From positions 1-63,191 of the forward strand of contig SHZZ01000015.1 of the NCBI GenBank assembly GCA_009692005.1: a stretch of DNA of 63,191 bases, read 5' to 3'. Under the pieces are notes generated by a model. That model was given only the letters and a program-made list of their open reading frames with translations, was not told the DNA's origin and searched no databases. The position numbers were made by a program, and so were the translations under genes. The stretch is from Gemmataceae bacterium (lineage in GTDB: Bacteria; Planctomycetota; Planctomycetia; Gemmatales; Gemmataceae). How positions within the stretch are numbered: position 1 is the stretch's first letter; each line of letters starts with the position of its first letter. Positions 34,152 through 43,551 of the stretch are shown piece by piece.

Positions 34152-35138
34152 CTACCTGCTGATGCGCAACCCGCCGCCCTTTAATAAACTTTCCACTTCC
34201 TCCGGCCGCACCCAGGCAAAATCTCCTGGAATGGAATGCTTAATGGCGCTGGTGGCCACGCCCCAATCGAGGCCTTTTTGAATATCCCCATTCAACGAGC
34301 CGTGGATGAACCCAGCGACAAAGGAATCGCCGGCCCCCAGGCGGTCGACGATTTCCACTTCGAACTCACGGGTCTTATAAACCTGGCCCTGGTGAAAAGC
34401 CATGGCGGTCCAGGTGTTTTTCCACACCAGCGGATTTTCCCTCAGGGTAATGGCCACGACATCGAGGCGGAACTTCTCCGCCACCTTCGCCGCCACTTCT
34501 TCGTAATCCTTTCCCGTTATGCCAAAGACCTTCTCCACATCCTCCTCAGTAGTGACCAGGACATCGCAGAATTGCATCAGGTCGGCCAGGCACTTTCCCG
34601 CCTCGGCCGTGGACCAGAGTTTGTTGCGGTAGTTGAGGTCCATGCTGACGCGCACCTTGGCGTTTTTGGCGGCCTGCATGGCTTCCCTTGTGGTGGCAGC
34701 CGCGCTGGCGCTTAACGCCGGGGTGATCCCCGTCACATGGAACCACCTCGTGCCTTGAAAAACTTTTTCCCAGGGAATCATGCCGGGTTGAATGGCGGCG
34801 ATGGCGGACCCTTTGCGGTCGTAAAGCACGCTGCTGGCCCGCGGCGCCGCGCCGAACTCCAGAAAGTACAATCCCAGGCGATCGTCCTTGGAATAAATCA
34901 CGCCGCTGGTATCGACCCCCGCTTCTCGGCCATGATTGGCGACCAGCCGGCCGAGGGGGTTGTCGGGCAACCGGGAAATCCAGGCGGTAGACCTGCCCAA
35001 ACGGGCGGTGGCCACAGCGGTGTTTAACTCCGCGCCACCCACTTGCAAATCCAGGCTGCGCGCCTGTTCCAGTCTGCGAAATCCTGGGGGAGAAAGGCGG
35101 ATCATCGCCTCGCCAAAAGTCACCAGATCATGCGCCAT
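34152..35138 (-). CDS. kdgK: PfkB-family sugar kinase, probably 2-keto-3-deoxygluconate kinase
   Basis: 328 residues. KDG kinase phosphorylates 2-keto-3-deoxygluconate to KDPG, which the neighbouring aldolase splits into pyruvate and glyceraldehyde 3-phosphate. PfkB signatures are visible: FGEAMIRLSPPG at the start, VGGAELNTAVATARLG, MDLNYRNKLW and the C-terminal DRLGAGDSFVAGFIHG with the catalytic aspartate. The GGAELNTA and DLNYR blocks are typical of KDG and related keto-sugar kinases. It follows eda by three bases, so the two belong to one operon for hexuronate or aldonate breakdown. No dehydratase for making KDG lies nearby. Start at 35138 is unambiguous. Confidence 0.88.
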   Translation of the reverse strand: MAHDLVTFGEAMIRLSPPGFRRLEQARSLDLQVGGAELNTAVATARLGRSTAWISRLPDNPLGRLVANHGREAGVDTSGVIYSKDDRLGLYFLEFGAAPRASSVLYDRKGSAIAAIQPGMIPWEKVFQGTRWFHVTGITPALSASAAATTREAMQAAKNAKVRVSMDLNYRNKLWSTAEAGKCLADLMQFCDVLVTTEEDVEKVFGITGKDYEEVAAKVAEKFRLDVVAITLRENPLVWKNTWTAMAFHQGQVYKTREFEVEIVDRLGAGDSFVAGFIHGSLNGDIQKGLDWGVATSAIKHSIPGDFAWVRPEEVESLLKGGGLRISR

Positions 35139-35141
35139 GGG

Positions 35142-35804
35142 TTACTTGCCCCCTGATTTCTTGTTGCGGTAAGAGGAAACAATTGCGGCATACTGTGCCG
35201 CCAGGTCGCGAATTCGAGAGAAGTTTTTTTCCTTAACGGCCTGCGGTTCGACCAGTTGGGAGCCCACGCCCAGGCAGCAGGCGCCGGCCTCGAGGAATTT
35301 TTCCGCCGTCGCCAGGTCCACGCCCCCGGTTGGCATCAGCTTGACTTGTGGCAAAGGTCCGCGCACCGCCTTGAAAAACGCCGGGCCCAAAACCTCCGCG
35401 GGGAATACCTTGCAGACATCGGCGCCAGCTTCCCACGCCGCAAGTATCTCGGTCGGGGAAAACACCCCGGGCATTACCGCCTTGTCGTAGCGCTGGCACA
35501 GCCGGATCAGCTCCAGGTTCAAAACCGGGGACACCAGGTACTCCGCCCCGGCAAGGATTGCCGCGCGACCCGTCTCCGTGTCCAAAATCGTCCCCGCGCC
35601 AAGGATCACTTTATCCCCTAGCGCCGCCCGCACCGCGCGGATCACCTCCAGGGCATTGGGCACCGTCATGGTGATTTCTAGCGTATTCACTCCGCCCTCG
35701 GCAAGGGCTCTGGCTACTTCCACCAACTGCCCACTGTCGGGCGAGCGGACGATGGCCACGATTCCCGATTTCAGAATTTCTTTCAGGCAAGCATCACGGC
35801 TCAA
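35142..35804 (-). CDS. eda: KDPG/KHG aldolase
   Basis: 220 residues. This class I aldolase cleaves 2-keto-3-deoxy-6-phosphogluconate (and 4-hydroxy-2-oxoglutarate). The TIM barrel shows GIVAIVRSPD, ALAEGGVNTLEITMTVP with the catalytic glutamate E43, VILGAGTILD, AEYLVSPVLN, MPGVFSPTE, the Schiff-base lysine K132 in ADVCKVFPAEVLG, and LMPTGGVDL near the phosphate site. It is the first gene of an operon with kdgK and nnrE. The start MSRDACLKEIL fits family length. Confidence 0.94.
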   Translation of the reverse strand: MSRDACLKEILKSGIVAIVRSPDSGQLVEVARALAEGGVNTLEITMTVPNALEVIRAVRAALGDKVILGAGTILDTETGRAAILAGAEYLVSPVLNLELIRLCQRYDKAVMPGVFSPTEILAAWEAGADVCKVFPAEVLGPAFFKAVRGPLPQVKLMPTGGVDLATAEKFLEAGACCLGVGSQLVEPQAVKEKNFSRIRDLAAQYAAIVSSYRNKKSGGK

Positions 35805-35877
35805 GGGGCCCTTCCTTTCGGTAATAGGGGTTGCCTGGTTATTTTGAGCTTTTCAGGTGGAAGGGCAACCCGCCCGG

Positions 35878-36420
35878 TTAACGCTTTTCAATCAACGACT
35901 GGGTTTTGACAACGGTGAACTCAGCGGGAAAGGTGTGGAAGGCGGCAGTAATGACGCACCCAGGTCGGCCGTCCGCGGTGACAAAACCGACCGGAGAAAG
36001 GGAAAAGCGGTTGTGGGCCTGGAACTGGTGGATCAGCCCCTTGCGCTGGCCATCGTGAAGAATTTCCTCATGGACGCGGAGGAAATCGGCTGGCTCCAAG
36101 GTTTCCACATGGAAGCACATTTCGTAGTGGTAACCGCCGCCGAGGTCCACCTTGCCTGAATGCCCCTGTCTTAAACGGTAATCCAGCAGCTTCCCCTGGC
36201 CGGGAAAACCACACTCCGGCGCGGCGGCCACTTCACTCACCAGCAGCCCGCCTCTTTCCCAGGTGATCCAATGACCCGTGCTGGTGATGCGCACCGTTAA
36301 ACGGTAATCATTCCCCTGCACCACTCGGCTGGCGAGGATTTGAAAGAGTTCCGGATGTAACCGCCTCCCGTAAACCTGGAAGACCAGGGCCTGGACAGGG
36401 GGACGAAGTTCCAATTGCAT
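35878..36420 (-). CDS. DUF2617 family protein
   Basis: 180 residues from the ATG at 36420 (MQLELRPPVQALVFQVYGR). DUF2617 blocks are visible: ALVFQVYGRRLHPELFQ, YRLTVRITSTGHWITWERGGLLVSEV, LLDYRLRQGHSG, YEMCFHVETLEP and the C-terminal ITAAFHTFPAEFTVVKTQSL. The last block is the family hallmark. The open frame extends upstream to 36900 but passes through the intergenic repeat and is not coding. Function of DUF2617 is unknown; it is mostly restricted to planctomycetes and actinobacteria. There is no signal peptide. Confidence 0.85.
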   Translation of the reverse strand: MQLELRPPVQALVFQVYGRRLHPELFQILASRVVQGNDYRLTVRITSTGHWITWERGGLLVSEVAAAPECGFPGQGKLLDYRLRQGHSGKVDLGGGYHYEMCFHVETLEPADFLRVHEEILHDGQRKGLIHQFQAHNRFSLSPVGFVTADGRPGCVITAAFHTFPAEFTVVKTQSLIEKR

Positions 36421-36914
36421 ACTTGCTCCAACCTGCGCGTGAAACATTACTTTAAACAATGCTGGAATGCGGCTCAATGCGGACTTGTCGATCCAACTTT
36501 TTCCAGGATTTTGCGCCTTGACAGGCGAGCAGGTAACTGTTCCAGCCGAGTCGAATGATGAGCTAAAGGAATTGACTGTTCCTTCCACCCGCGCTAATTT
36601 CGACAAGCTCAGGTCCAGGGTGGGCGGCTTGAAATAATGGCCCTGATGGTGCAACTCACTCTTGGGTTTTCTTTCCTGGGAACGCCGCGCTCCAGCGCGG
36701 TTTGTTTTTCTGCCAGGCTGGTGCCTGGCGTTCCCGGGGGGAAACCGGCCCAGGACCACGGAGAGGTTCAGGCAGCCAGATGGTTGTAATTGGGTACAAA
36801 TTGAGTGAAAATTATTAAAACCATTCGCAAGCAGAAAATAGGCGCTATAGTTATTATTTGCAAGTGTGCGAAAAATCGGTGATTTAGACAAAATTTGCAA
36901 CGAAGAGGTGTTCG
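36421..36914. other. intergenic region carrying a palindromic repeat
   Basis: About 490 bases between the divergent DUF2617 gene and the tail-collar gene. Besides the repeat at 36673-36740 it holds AT-rich sequence from 36780 to 36910 that probably contains the promoter of the tail-collar gene. No gene is supported. Confidence 0.4.
36673..36740 (+). repeat. intergenic palindromic repeat, copy 2
   Basis: GCCGCGCTCCAGCGCGG followed by TTTGTTTTTCTG and CCAGGCTGGTGCCTGGCGTTCCC. The two palindromes and their order match copy 1 at 2671-2760; the spacer differs. The flanking TCCTGGGAAC and GTTCCCGGGG are themselves inverted, so the whole unit can fold back. Confidence 0.75.
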
Positions 36915-39689
36915 GTGGCCTTTCCCGTTTTCAGTTTCTCCAAAAACTTATTCAAAAACCTGGCCAAGGCCCCATCAACCCTAAAAAAGAGCGAACCCCG
37001 CAGGGTGCGCCCTTGCTTGATGCAGTTGGAAGACCGCCTGGTACTGGATACTGGCCTCGCGGGAAATAACTTCCCCTTGGACAATACCCAACCCTACCTG
37101 GCATTGAATTACCTGGTGGCTTTGGGCGGATTTTTCCTCTCCCGCGACAACCCTTACCCTGCAACCGCAGATATCGGTTCCTCCGTGTTTGGCGAAGTCA
37201 CCCTGTTCGCCGGAAACTTTGCCCCGAGTGGTTATGCCCTGGCCCAAGGCCAAATCTTGCCAATAAGCCAAAACTTTGCTCTTTTTTCGGTCTTGGGAAC
37301 CAATTTTGGTGGTAATGGAGTATTTTCCTTTGGACTTCCAGACTTGCGGGGCCAGGCTGCGGTTGGCGCGGGGGCCGGGGTTGGTTTGACCCCGGCTTTC
37401 CTGGGTGAATCGAATGGTTCTGCCACCGTGCCCTTGTTGATCAACAGCCTTCCTGCGCATGATCACCAGCTTTTGAATCCCAACACCAATCCTGCCACAG
37501 TAACGGGAACAACCGGTTCGACGGGTGCTTCCACGCCGATCAACAATTTGGTGCCTACTTTGGCCTTAAATTATCAGGTGGTGATGGATTCCACCTTCCA
37601 ATATCTGGGTGAGGTTGCCCTCTTTGCCGGAAATTTTGCTGCATTCATGGCTCAGGGTCAGCTCCTGCCAATAAGTGAAAACTCGAGATTATTTGCAAAG
37701 GTTGGCACCACCTTTGGCGGGGATGGTGTCACTACCTTTGCCCTCCCCGATATGCAGGGCCGGGTGGCAGTCGGTTCAGGTTCCGGCCTGGGCTTATCCA
37801 CCTATACCCTGGGCCAGAAAGGTGGCACGGAAACCGTTACTCTAAATACCAACAATTTGGCCAGCCACGCCCATCTCCAGTTGGACACCAATACGCCAAC
37901 TTCTAGCGCCGGTGGATCCCAGCCCTTTAACAACCTTCAGCCCTTTAACACTCTGACCTATGCAATTAACACGAATGGGTTCTTCCCGGCCCGAGATGGC
38001 TTTGAACCAGGGGGGGCCGAGCCATTCATTGGGCAGATCAAAATGTTTGCCAGTAACAGCCTGCCAAGTGGCTGGCTGCCTTGCGATGGGAGAGTGCTGC
38101 AGATCAACCAGAATGTAGCATTGTTTTCCCTACTTGGAACCATTTATGGTGGAGATGGCCGCACCAATTTTGGCCTGCCTGATTTGCGCGGCCGGGTTCC
38201 CGTGGGTGCGGGGTTTAGCCCCAGCCAAAATACCACCTACTTTCTGGGCCAGGTTGGTGGCACAGAAGCAAACACCATGACCGTGAACACGATGGCCACC
38301 CACGCTCATACCACACCCCCCATCGTTTCGATCACCGCCCCTTCCAACACCGCTTACGAGGGTGTAAGCAGCGCCCTTGTAAACCGGAAAATGGGACGAT
38401 CGACTGGGGCCAACTCGGGAAATCAATTGATCTACACCATCACTCGGGACAATCTCTTGGGTGCTGGCTCGGTTCGACTGGATCTTGACGGCACTGCCTC
38501 CCCTGCGGACTATTCTCTTGCTGTAAGTTCTGGAGCGACCTTTACCGCAGTGGATGACGATACCATTGAAGCCACCTTCCCCGCCAATGCGTTGAGTGTC
38601 ACCCTGACAGCCACCGCGCTTCAGGACCGGAGTTCGGAAAGCAAGGAATCGCTGAGTGTCACCCTGGTGGCCGGTCAGGATTTCCTCCTGCATTTTTCCC
38701 AGAAGTCTTCCACGGGATTTATTCTGGATGCCGCGCCATTAGTCACCAGCGGTGGCAGTGGCGCGGGGGACATACCCGGCACAACGGTGAACCTTTACAG
38801 CAAAATGAATGGTTCCGTGGTTGGCACAGCAACCCCCTTCCCCAATTTTCAGGGCGAAGTCCGGGTGGCCCGCAGTGACACCAATGGCGACGGAATTCCC
38901 GAGATCATCGTTTCTCCCGGTTCGGGCGGGGGCCCTGTCATCCAGGAGATGGACATGGAGACCGGGGCGGTCCTTTCCAGTTTCCTGGCTTACGATTCCA
39001 GCTTTACGGGCGGAGTATTTGTTGCCCTTCAGGACATGAACCAGGATGGGAACCCGGACTTCATCACAAGCGCTGGCCCTGGCGGCGGGCCGCATATCAA
39101 GGTGTTTGATGGGGTCACCAGGGCGGAGATTGCCTCGTTTTTTGCCTTTGACCCGGCCTTCCGGGGAGGTGCATCCGTTGCGGCCTACGATGTGGACGGA
39201 GATGGGAGCGTGAAAATTGTGGTTGGCGCCGGCCCCGGGGGCGGCCCTCATGTGCGCGTCTTCAGCGGCATAGGACACACCCTGGTGAAGGAGTTTTACG
39301 CCTATGACCCCTCCTTTACGGGCGGGGTATTTGTCGCCATCGGCGATGTCGGCTTGAATGGCAGGGTGGATATTATCACCGGGGCCGGGGCGGGCGGCGG
39401 GGCCCATGTCAAAGTCTGGGACTTTCAAACCCTGTCTTTAGAGCGTAGTTTCAATGCCTTTAGCGAAGCGATTTTCCAAAACGGAATGCTGGTCGATTTA
39501 ATACAGTTCAACGGCGGAGTACGGGTGGGAATCGCCGATTTCAATGGCGATGGAATCAACGATGTTATTCTCGGCGCCGGTCCTGGCGGGGGCCCTCATG
39601 TAATGGTGTTCTCCGGCGACGATTTTGAACTGCTGGGCAGCTTCTTTACAAGCGACCCTGGCTACCGGGGCGGCGTTTTTGTCAGCTAA
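36915..39689 (+). CDS. surface protein with three phage tail-collar domains and FG-GAP repeats
   Basis: 924 residues. The N-terminus (SEPRRVRPCLMQLEDRLVLDTG) is the planctomycete LEDR-type opening. Three tandem tail-collar domains follow at about residues 50-190, 210-320 and 335-475. Each has a 'FGEVTLFAGNFAPSGYALAQGQILPISQN', 'LFSVLGTNFGGNGV' and 'LPDLRGQAAVGAG' pattern and ends in a histidine-rich turn (PAHDHQ, ASHAHL, ATHAHT). A short beta-sandwich resembling a Calx-beta domain follows at about 480-590. The C-terminus, about 610-920, contains five or more FG-GAP/integrin-like repeats with GAGPGGGPHVRVF and DGDGxx-type calcium loops. Phage collar domains of this microcystin-dependent type occur in bacterial surface proteins. 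The GTG at 36915 is the start, with an AGAGG site. Function is probably adhesion; this is inference. Confidence 0.82.
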   Translation: MAFPVFSFSKNLFKNLAKAPSTLKKSEPRRVRPCLMQLEDRLVLDTGLAGNNFPLDNTQPYLALNYLVALGGFFLSRDNPYPATADIGSSVFGEVTLFAGNFAPSGYALAQGQILPISQNFALFSVLGTNFGGNGVFSFGLPDLRGQAAVGAGAGVGLTPAFLGESNGSATVPLLINSLPAHDHQLLNPNTNPATVTGTTGSTGASTPINNLVPTLALNYQVVMDSTFQYLGEVALFAGNFAAFMAQGQLLPISENSRLFAKVGTTFGGDGVTTFALPDMQGRVAVGSGSGLGLSTYTLGQKGGTETVTLNTNNLASHAHLQLDTNTPTSSAGGSQPFNNLQPFNTLTYAINTNGFFPARDGFEPGGAEPFIGQIKMFASNSLPSGWLPCDGRVLQINQNVALFSLLGTIYGGDGRTNFGLPDLRGRVPVGAGFSPSQNTTYFLGQVGGTEANTMTVNTMATHAHTTPPIVSITAPSNTAYEGVSSALVNRKMGRSTGANSGNQLIYTITRDNLLGAGSVRLDLDGTASPADYSLAVSSGATFTAVDDDTIEATFPANALSVTLTATALQDRSSESKESLSVTLVAGQDFLLHFSQKSSTGFILDAAPLVTSGGSGAGDIPGTTVNLYSKMNGSVVGTATPFPNFQGEVRVARSDTNGDGIPEIIVSPGSGGGPVIQEMDMETGAVLSSFLAYDSSFTGGVFVALQDMNQDGNPDFITSAGPGGGPHIKVFDGVTRAEIASFFAFDPAFRGGASVAAYDVDGDGSVKIVVGAGPGGGPHVRVFSGIGHTLVKEFYAYDPSFTGGVFVAIGDVGLNGRVDIITGAGAGGGAHVKVWDFQTLSLERSFNAFSEAIFQNGMLVDLIQFNGGVRVGIADFNGDGINDVILGAGPGGGPHVMVFSGDDFELLGSFFTSDPGYRGGVFVS

Positions 39690-40028
39690 TGGGTGTGGGA
39701 AGAATACCAGGCCCCCGACCTTGATGCCGCACAACCAACGATCCGTATCAAGCTGGCCACGGGCTGCCCGCACCAGACCACGACCTCGTCGGGGGCAAAT
39801 TGAGATTCAACCCTTCGCCACACCAAAGCAGGAAGCGGATTCAGAAAGTGATTACCCATGCAACGAGCAATTGTATCGCCTGGATCAGCGGCGCGAGCAA
39901 GGATGCCAAGGCAAGCGGCACAGCGAGGGTCCTTTTCCAACTAGGTCAAATCGCGGCCAGCAAGGAACAATCGTTTCCTGGGGGGTGGCCGTCGGCAGCC
40001 CGGGAACGGTTCTACCCGGCACATCCAA
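39690..40028. other. intergenic region without recognisable features
   Basis: This 340-base gap separates the tail-collar gene from the convergent response regulator gene. Open frames here are short and show no family resemblance. I see no clear terminator or repeat. Confidence 0.4.
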
Positions 40029-41267
40029 CTATCTGGCTGGAACCAGAGGGAAATTAGTGTCTGAATCGGAGAAAATTCTTCCTGAATCGGAGCCGGGACC
40101 CTCTCCAGGAATCTTGATCCTTTTTCGCAAAACCAGAACGGATTGATCGTCCTGGTTTTCATTGGGAAAGGAAAATTCCTTGACCGCGCGGAGAAGGGAG
40201 TCGGCCAGTTTCTTTGTGCCGATGAATTTCCGCGACTGCAGCAAGGTCGAAACCCCGTTTTCCCCAAATAGTTCGTTGCGCTTGTTTTTCGACTCCAATA
40301 TCCCATCTGTAAAAGCCACCAGAAAATCCCCTTCTGCCAAAGTGACAGACTGCGTGAGAAAATGCTCTTCGGGAAAAAGCCCAACCAGGGCTCCCTTATT
40401 CAAACCGGCCAGGGGCGCAAGGGCCCCATTCCCGCGAAGAATCATCGGATGGGGATGCCCGGCGTTCACATAATCCAGCCGCTTGCTCTTCAAATCCAGC
40501 ACTCCGTAAAAGAGCGTGACAAACAATCCCGAGCGGTTGATCTCGCACAGGTTTTGGTTAACGCTGGAAACCAAGGCGCCGGGGTCGTAAACCACTTTTA
40601 CCAGCGAGCGAAGAAAGGCCTGGCAGAAGGCCATGAAAATAGCGGCGGGCATGCCCTTGCCGGAGACATCGCCGATCACCACCCCCACTTTATATTTGCT
40701 AATGGTGTAGTAATCGAAGAAATCGCCGGAGACAACGCGAGCCGGGTTGATCCGCGCGTACAGCTCGTATTCACCATGGTTGGAAAAAGCCTTGGGAAGA
40801 ATGGCATCCTGGATCTCGGCGGCGATGGCCAGCTCCCGGTTCATGAGCATGGTTCGCTGGCCATTTTCCAGCGCCATCTCCACCAGCCGCACCTGCTCGA
40901 GGGCCTTGCTCAGGGTCGCTTTCAAATCGTTAATCAAGATAGGCTTGCAGAGAAAATCAAAGGCGCCCTGGTTCATGGCCAGGCGGATTTTCCCCATGTC
41001 CTGGTAGCCAGAAATAACAATCTTCTGCAACTCGGGACGTGTTTCCCTCAGCTTGGAAAGGAAAGTGATGCCATCCATGCCGGGCATGTTCAAATCAGTG
41101 AGAACGATTTTCACATCGGGATGGCTGGAAAGGAAATCCAGACCCGCCTGGGCGGAAAGACGGAACTCAAATTGAAATTCACCCGCCTCCACTTCTTGTT
41201 CAAATTGGCAGCGAATGATTTCTGCAAAAGCAGGATCGTCGTCAAGGACTAATATCAAGGCAGGCAT
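40029..41267 (-). CDS. response regulator with C-terminal PP2C-type phosphatase (RsbU/SpoIIE-like)
   Basis: 412 residues from the ATG at 41267 with a GAGGAAC site. The receiver domain (residues 1-120) has LVLDDDPAFAEI at the acidic pocket, the phospho-acceptor aspartate in IVLTDLNMPGMDG near residue 54 and FDFLCKP with the conserved lysine near 106. A coiled helical linker (about 120-165) leads into the PP2C SpoIIE-type domain with AAEIQDAILP, RVVSGDFFDYY, VGVVIGDVSGKGMPAAIFMA and FLVAFTDGILESKNKRNE. Such proteins dephosphorylate anti-anti-sigma factors in partner-switching stress pathways. No partner is adjacent. The last 30 residues are a poorly conserved tail. Confidence 0.92.
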   Translation of the reverse strand: MPALILVLDDDPAFAEIIRCQFEQEVEAGEFQFEFRLSAQAGLDFLSSHPDVKIVLTDLNMPGMDGITFLSKLRETRPELQKIVISGYQDMGKIRLAMNQGAFDFLCKPILINDLKATLSKALEQVRLVEMALENGQRTMLMNRELAIAAEIQDAILPKAFSNHGEYELYARINPARVVSGDFFDYYTISKYKVGVVIGDVSGKGMPAAIFMAFCQAFLRSLVKVVYDPGALVSSVNQNLCEINRSGLFVTLFYGVLDLKSKRLDYVNAGHPHPMILRGNGALAPLAGLNKGALVGLFPEEHFLTQSVTLAEGDFLVAFTDGILESKNKRNELFGENGVSTLLQSRKFIGTKKLADSLLRAVKEFSFPNENQDDQSVLVLRKRIKIPGEGPGSDSGRIFSDSDTNFPLVPAR

Positions 41268-41563
41268 TTGGGCGTTCCTCTTTTTGGGAAATAATAGAAA
41301 TAGCATGGCCCAAGAGGGAAACTAAATCAAGGATTAAAGGTTAAAGGGGAGAAAAAAATCTTTTAAACATTAAAGAAGCAATTTCCTTCCAGGCCTGAGG
41401 GTTCCATAACTCCTTTTGTTTCATGGCTTTGGAATGCCTTGTTGGTTAATTGCCTGAGGTTCAATTATTGGCGTTTTCCCTTTGCATCTTTCGACCCCCT
41501 TCCGGGTTAACCGTGCCGCCAGCTGAAAAATCACCGCCCTTTCCCCGGCTTATTCCCCCACCC

Positions 41564-42712
41564 TCATTCGAAAGCCGACTTCAGGTCATTCCTTAAGTCC
41601 TCGAAGTCCTCGATGCCGATCGACAGCCGCAACAGAAAATCATCTATCCCTCTGGCCAGGCGCTGCTCGGCGGGGATGCTGGCATGCGTCATGGTCGCCG
41701 GGTGGCAGACAAGCGATTCCACCCCGCCCAGGCTTTCCGCCAAGGTAAAGACTTCAATTCGTTGGAAAAACTTTCCCAGCGCCGCCTGACCGCCCTTCAA
41801 GCGGATGCTGATCATTCCGCCGAAGCCCGACATCTGCGCCTTGGCCAGGGCATGGCCCGGGTGACTAATCAGCCCGGGATAATAAACCCGCTCCACTTCC
41901 TTTCGCGTCTGCAACCATTCGGCCAGGTTCATGGCGTTTTGGCAATGGCGTTCCATGCGAACCGCCAAAGTCTTGATTCCGCGCAGGACCAAGAAGCAAT
42001 CAAACGGCCCTGGCACGCCACCTGCGGCATTTTGATTAAAACGAATCGGCTTTAACTTTTCTGACGAGCCGATCACCGCCCCGCCTACCACATCCGAATG
42101 CCCCCCCAGGTATTTCGTGGTGGAGTGAACTACCAAATCGGCGCCCAATTCCAACGGCCGTTGCAGGCAGGGCGATGCAAAAGTGTTATCGACAACCAGC
42201 ATGGCCCCATTTCCCTTGGCCACCTCGGCCAGCTTGCGAATGTCGAGGATTTGCAGCAGCGGGTTGGTTGGCGTTTCGATCCAAATCAATCGCGTGGCCG
42301 GGGTCATGGCCTTGGCGAATTCCTCCGGAGTGGGGATGTCCAGGAACCGAGGGACCAGTCCCCAGGGTTTGAAAACCTTATCGAGGATGCGAAAAGTCCC
42401 GCCGTAGAGATCGGCAGGCGCCAGGACCTCGTCGCCTGGTTTCAAAGAGGAAAGGACCGCGGCCGTGGCCGCCAGCCCGGAAGCAAACGCCAGCCCCTGC
42501 TCTCCCCCCTCAAGCGATGCCAGGCAATGCTCAAGGGCGGCGCGGGTGGGGTTGCCACTGCGCGAATATTCATATCCTTTGTGCTTGCCCGGCGATTCCT
42601 GAGCAAAGGTGGAAGAGGCAAAAATGGGGGTCATGATGGCGCCGGTGGAGCTATCGGGTTCTTGCCCGGCGTGAATGGCTCGGGTGGAGAAACCGCCTGA
42701 AATGTGCTTCAT
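41564..42712 (-). CDS. trans-sulfuration PLP enzyme (cystathionine gamma-synthase/lyase type)
   Basis: 382 residues of the Cys/Met metabolism PLP family. Landmarks are GFSTRAIHAGQEPD at the start, YSRSGNPTRAALE, ASGLAATAAVLS, the PLP-lysine motif VVHSTTKYLGGHSDVVGG near residue 198 and a C-terminal GGVESLVCHPATMTHASIP. The last block and SIGIEDFEDL are typical for MetB, MetC and cystathionine gamma-lyase alike, so the direction of the reaction cannot be decided. A cystathionine beta-synthase gene at 57151 suggests a reverse trans-sulfuration route, making gamma-lyase attractive, but this is inference. It lies 21 bases after the DUF3050 gene on the same strand and may be cotranscribed with it. 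Confidence 0.9.
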   Translation of the reverse strand: MKHISGGFSTRAIHAGQEPDSSTGAIMTPIFASSTFAQESPGKHKGYEYSRSGNPTRAALEHCLASLEGGEQGLAFASGLAATAAVLSSLKPGDEVLAPADLYGGTFRILDKVFKPWGLVPRFLDIPTPEEFAKAMTPATRLIWIETPTNPLLQILDIRKLAEVAKGNGAMLVVDNTFASPCLQRPLELGADLVVHSTTKYLGGHSDVVGGAVIGSSEKLKPIRFNQNAAGGVPGPFDCFLVLRGIKTLAVRMERHCQNAMNLAEWLQTRKEVERVYYPGLISHPGHALAKAQMSGFGGMISIRLKGGQAALGKFFQRIEVFTLAESLGGVESLVCHPATMTHASIPAEQRLARGIDDFLLRLSIGIEDFEDLRNDLKSAFE

Positions 42713-42733
42713 GCCGCCCTTTTTCTGAAAGTG

Positions 42734-43492
42734 TTAATCCATCTTACCGGCAATCTCGTCCCACAGCGCCAGGCGGGATTTTAAACAGCGGATGGCAGCG
42801 CCAAGGGCCTGGCTTTTTTTTCTGGCATCATTCTGGCACAGGCTGGCCAACAGGCGCAGAGCCTGCGGACCATGGCATTCGCCATCGACTGCCACATGCC
42901 GGTTCAAATAATACAGCAGAAGCGAGATATCCACTCCATACTCTTCCTGAGTATGTTCGAGAATTTTCATGAACATACCAGGGATGAGATCTTCGCGACC
43001 GATGGTAAAGGCTGCGGCGACTTCATGCACGCCCCCCTCCAGAGCGGTTTCCAAAGTCTGTTCGACAAAGGCCTTCACGCCCTGGGGAGCCCGGGAATTC
43101 TCCAGCGCCGTTTTCCAGAGCGAGCCTTGTTGCAGTTCGCGGAGGAAGTCAAGAAAAGCGCCAGCATCCGCGCCACACTTCGACATCGCTTGAAGATAAA
43201 TTTCCAAATGACTGGCGTAACCGCCCTGGCCGTCCTCGTCGCTTTCCTCCCCCATCACGATTTCGTTAATCAACCGCCTGGCCAGGGGGTCCGCCGTGGG
43301 GATCCAGGGCAGGGTGACACAAGTCAGCCGCGTTTGCAGCGATTTTAACAACGATTGAAAATCCCAAACGCACCAGACATGGTGTTCCATGAAAACCCGG
43401 ATCGCCTGCGGGTTGGTCAACCTGCGGTACAGCAAATGATCGATCAATTGCCCCCGCAGGTTTCTTAATTGCGAATCTTCAAGCCAGTCCAT
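42734..43492 (-). CDS. DUF3050 family protein (haem-oxygenase-like fold)
   Basis: 252 residues. The conserved block FMEHHVWCVWDFQSLLKSLQ near residues 34-53 followed by RLTCVTLPWIPT is the hallmark of DUF3050. Further conserved acidic and histidine residues appear in NEIVMGEESDE, GREDLIPGMF and LYYLNRHVAVDGECHG. The family has a helical haem-oxygenase-like fold and is considered a likely metal-dependent oxidoreductase; no reaction is established. There is no signal peptide. It precedes the trans-sulfuration enzyme gene by 21 bases. Confidence 0.8.
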   Translation of the reverse strand: MDWLEDSQLRNLRGQLIDHLLYRRLTNPQAIRVFMEHHVWCVWDFQSLLKSLQTRLTCVTLPWIPTADPLARRLINEIVMGEESDEDGQGGYASHLEIYLQAMSKCGADAGAFLDFLRELQQGSLWKTALENSRAPQGVKAFVEQTLETALEGGVHEVAAAFTIGREDLIPGMFMKILEHTQEEYGVDISLLLYYLNRHVAVDGECHGPQALRLLASLCQNDARKKSQALGAAIRCLKSRLALWDEIAGKMD

Positions 43493-43551
43493 GGAATCAC
43501 CTCAGGCAACGGAGAGGCCCGCCCACCGTTCACTCATGATTAATGAACTTC

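Noticed and set aside
36915-38340. Tail-collar domains as a sign of prophage
   Set aside because: No capsid, terminase, integrase or lysis genes are nearby, and the N-terminus is of the planctomycete surface-protein type.
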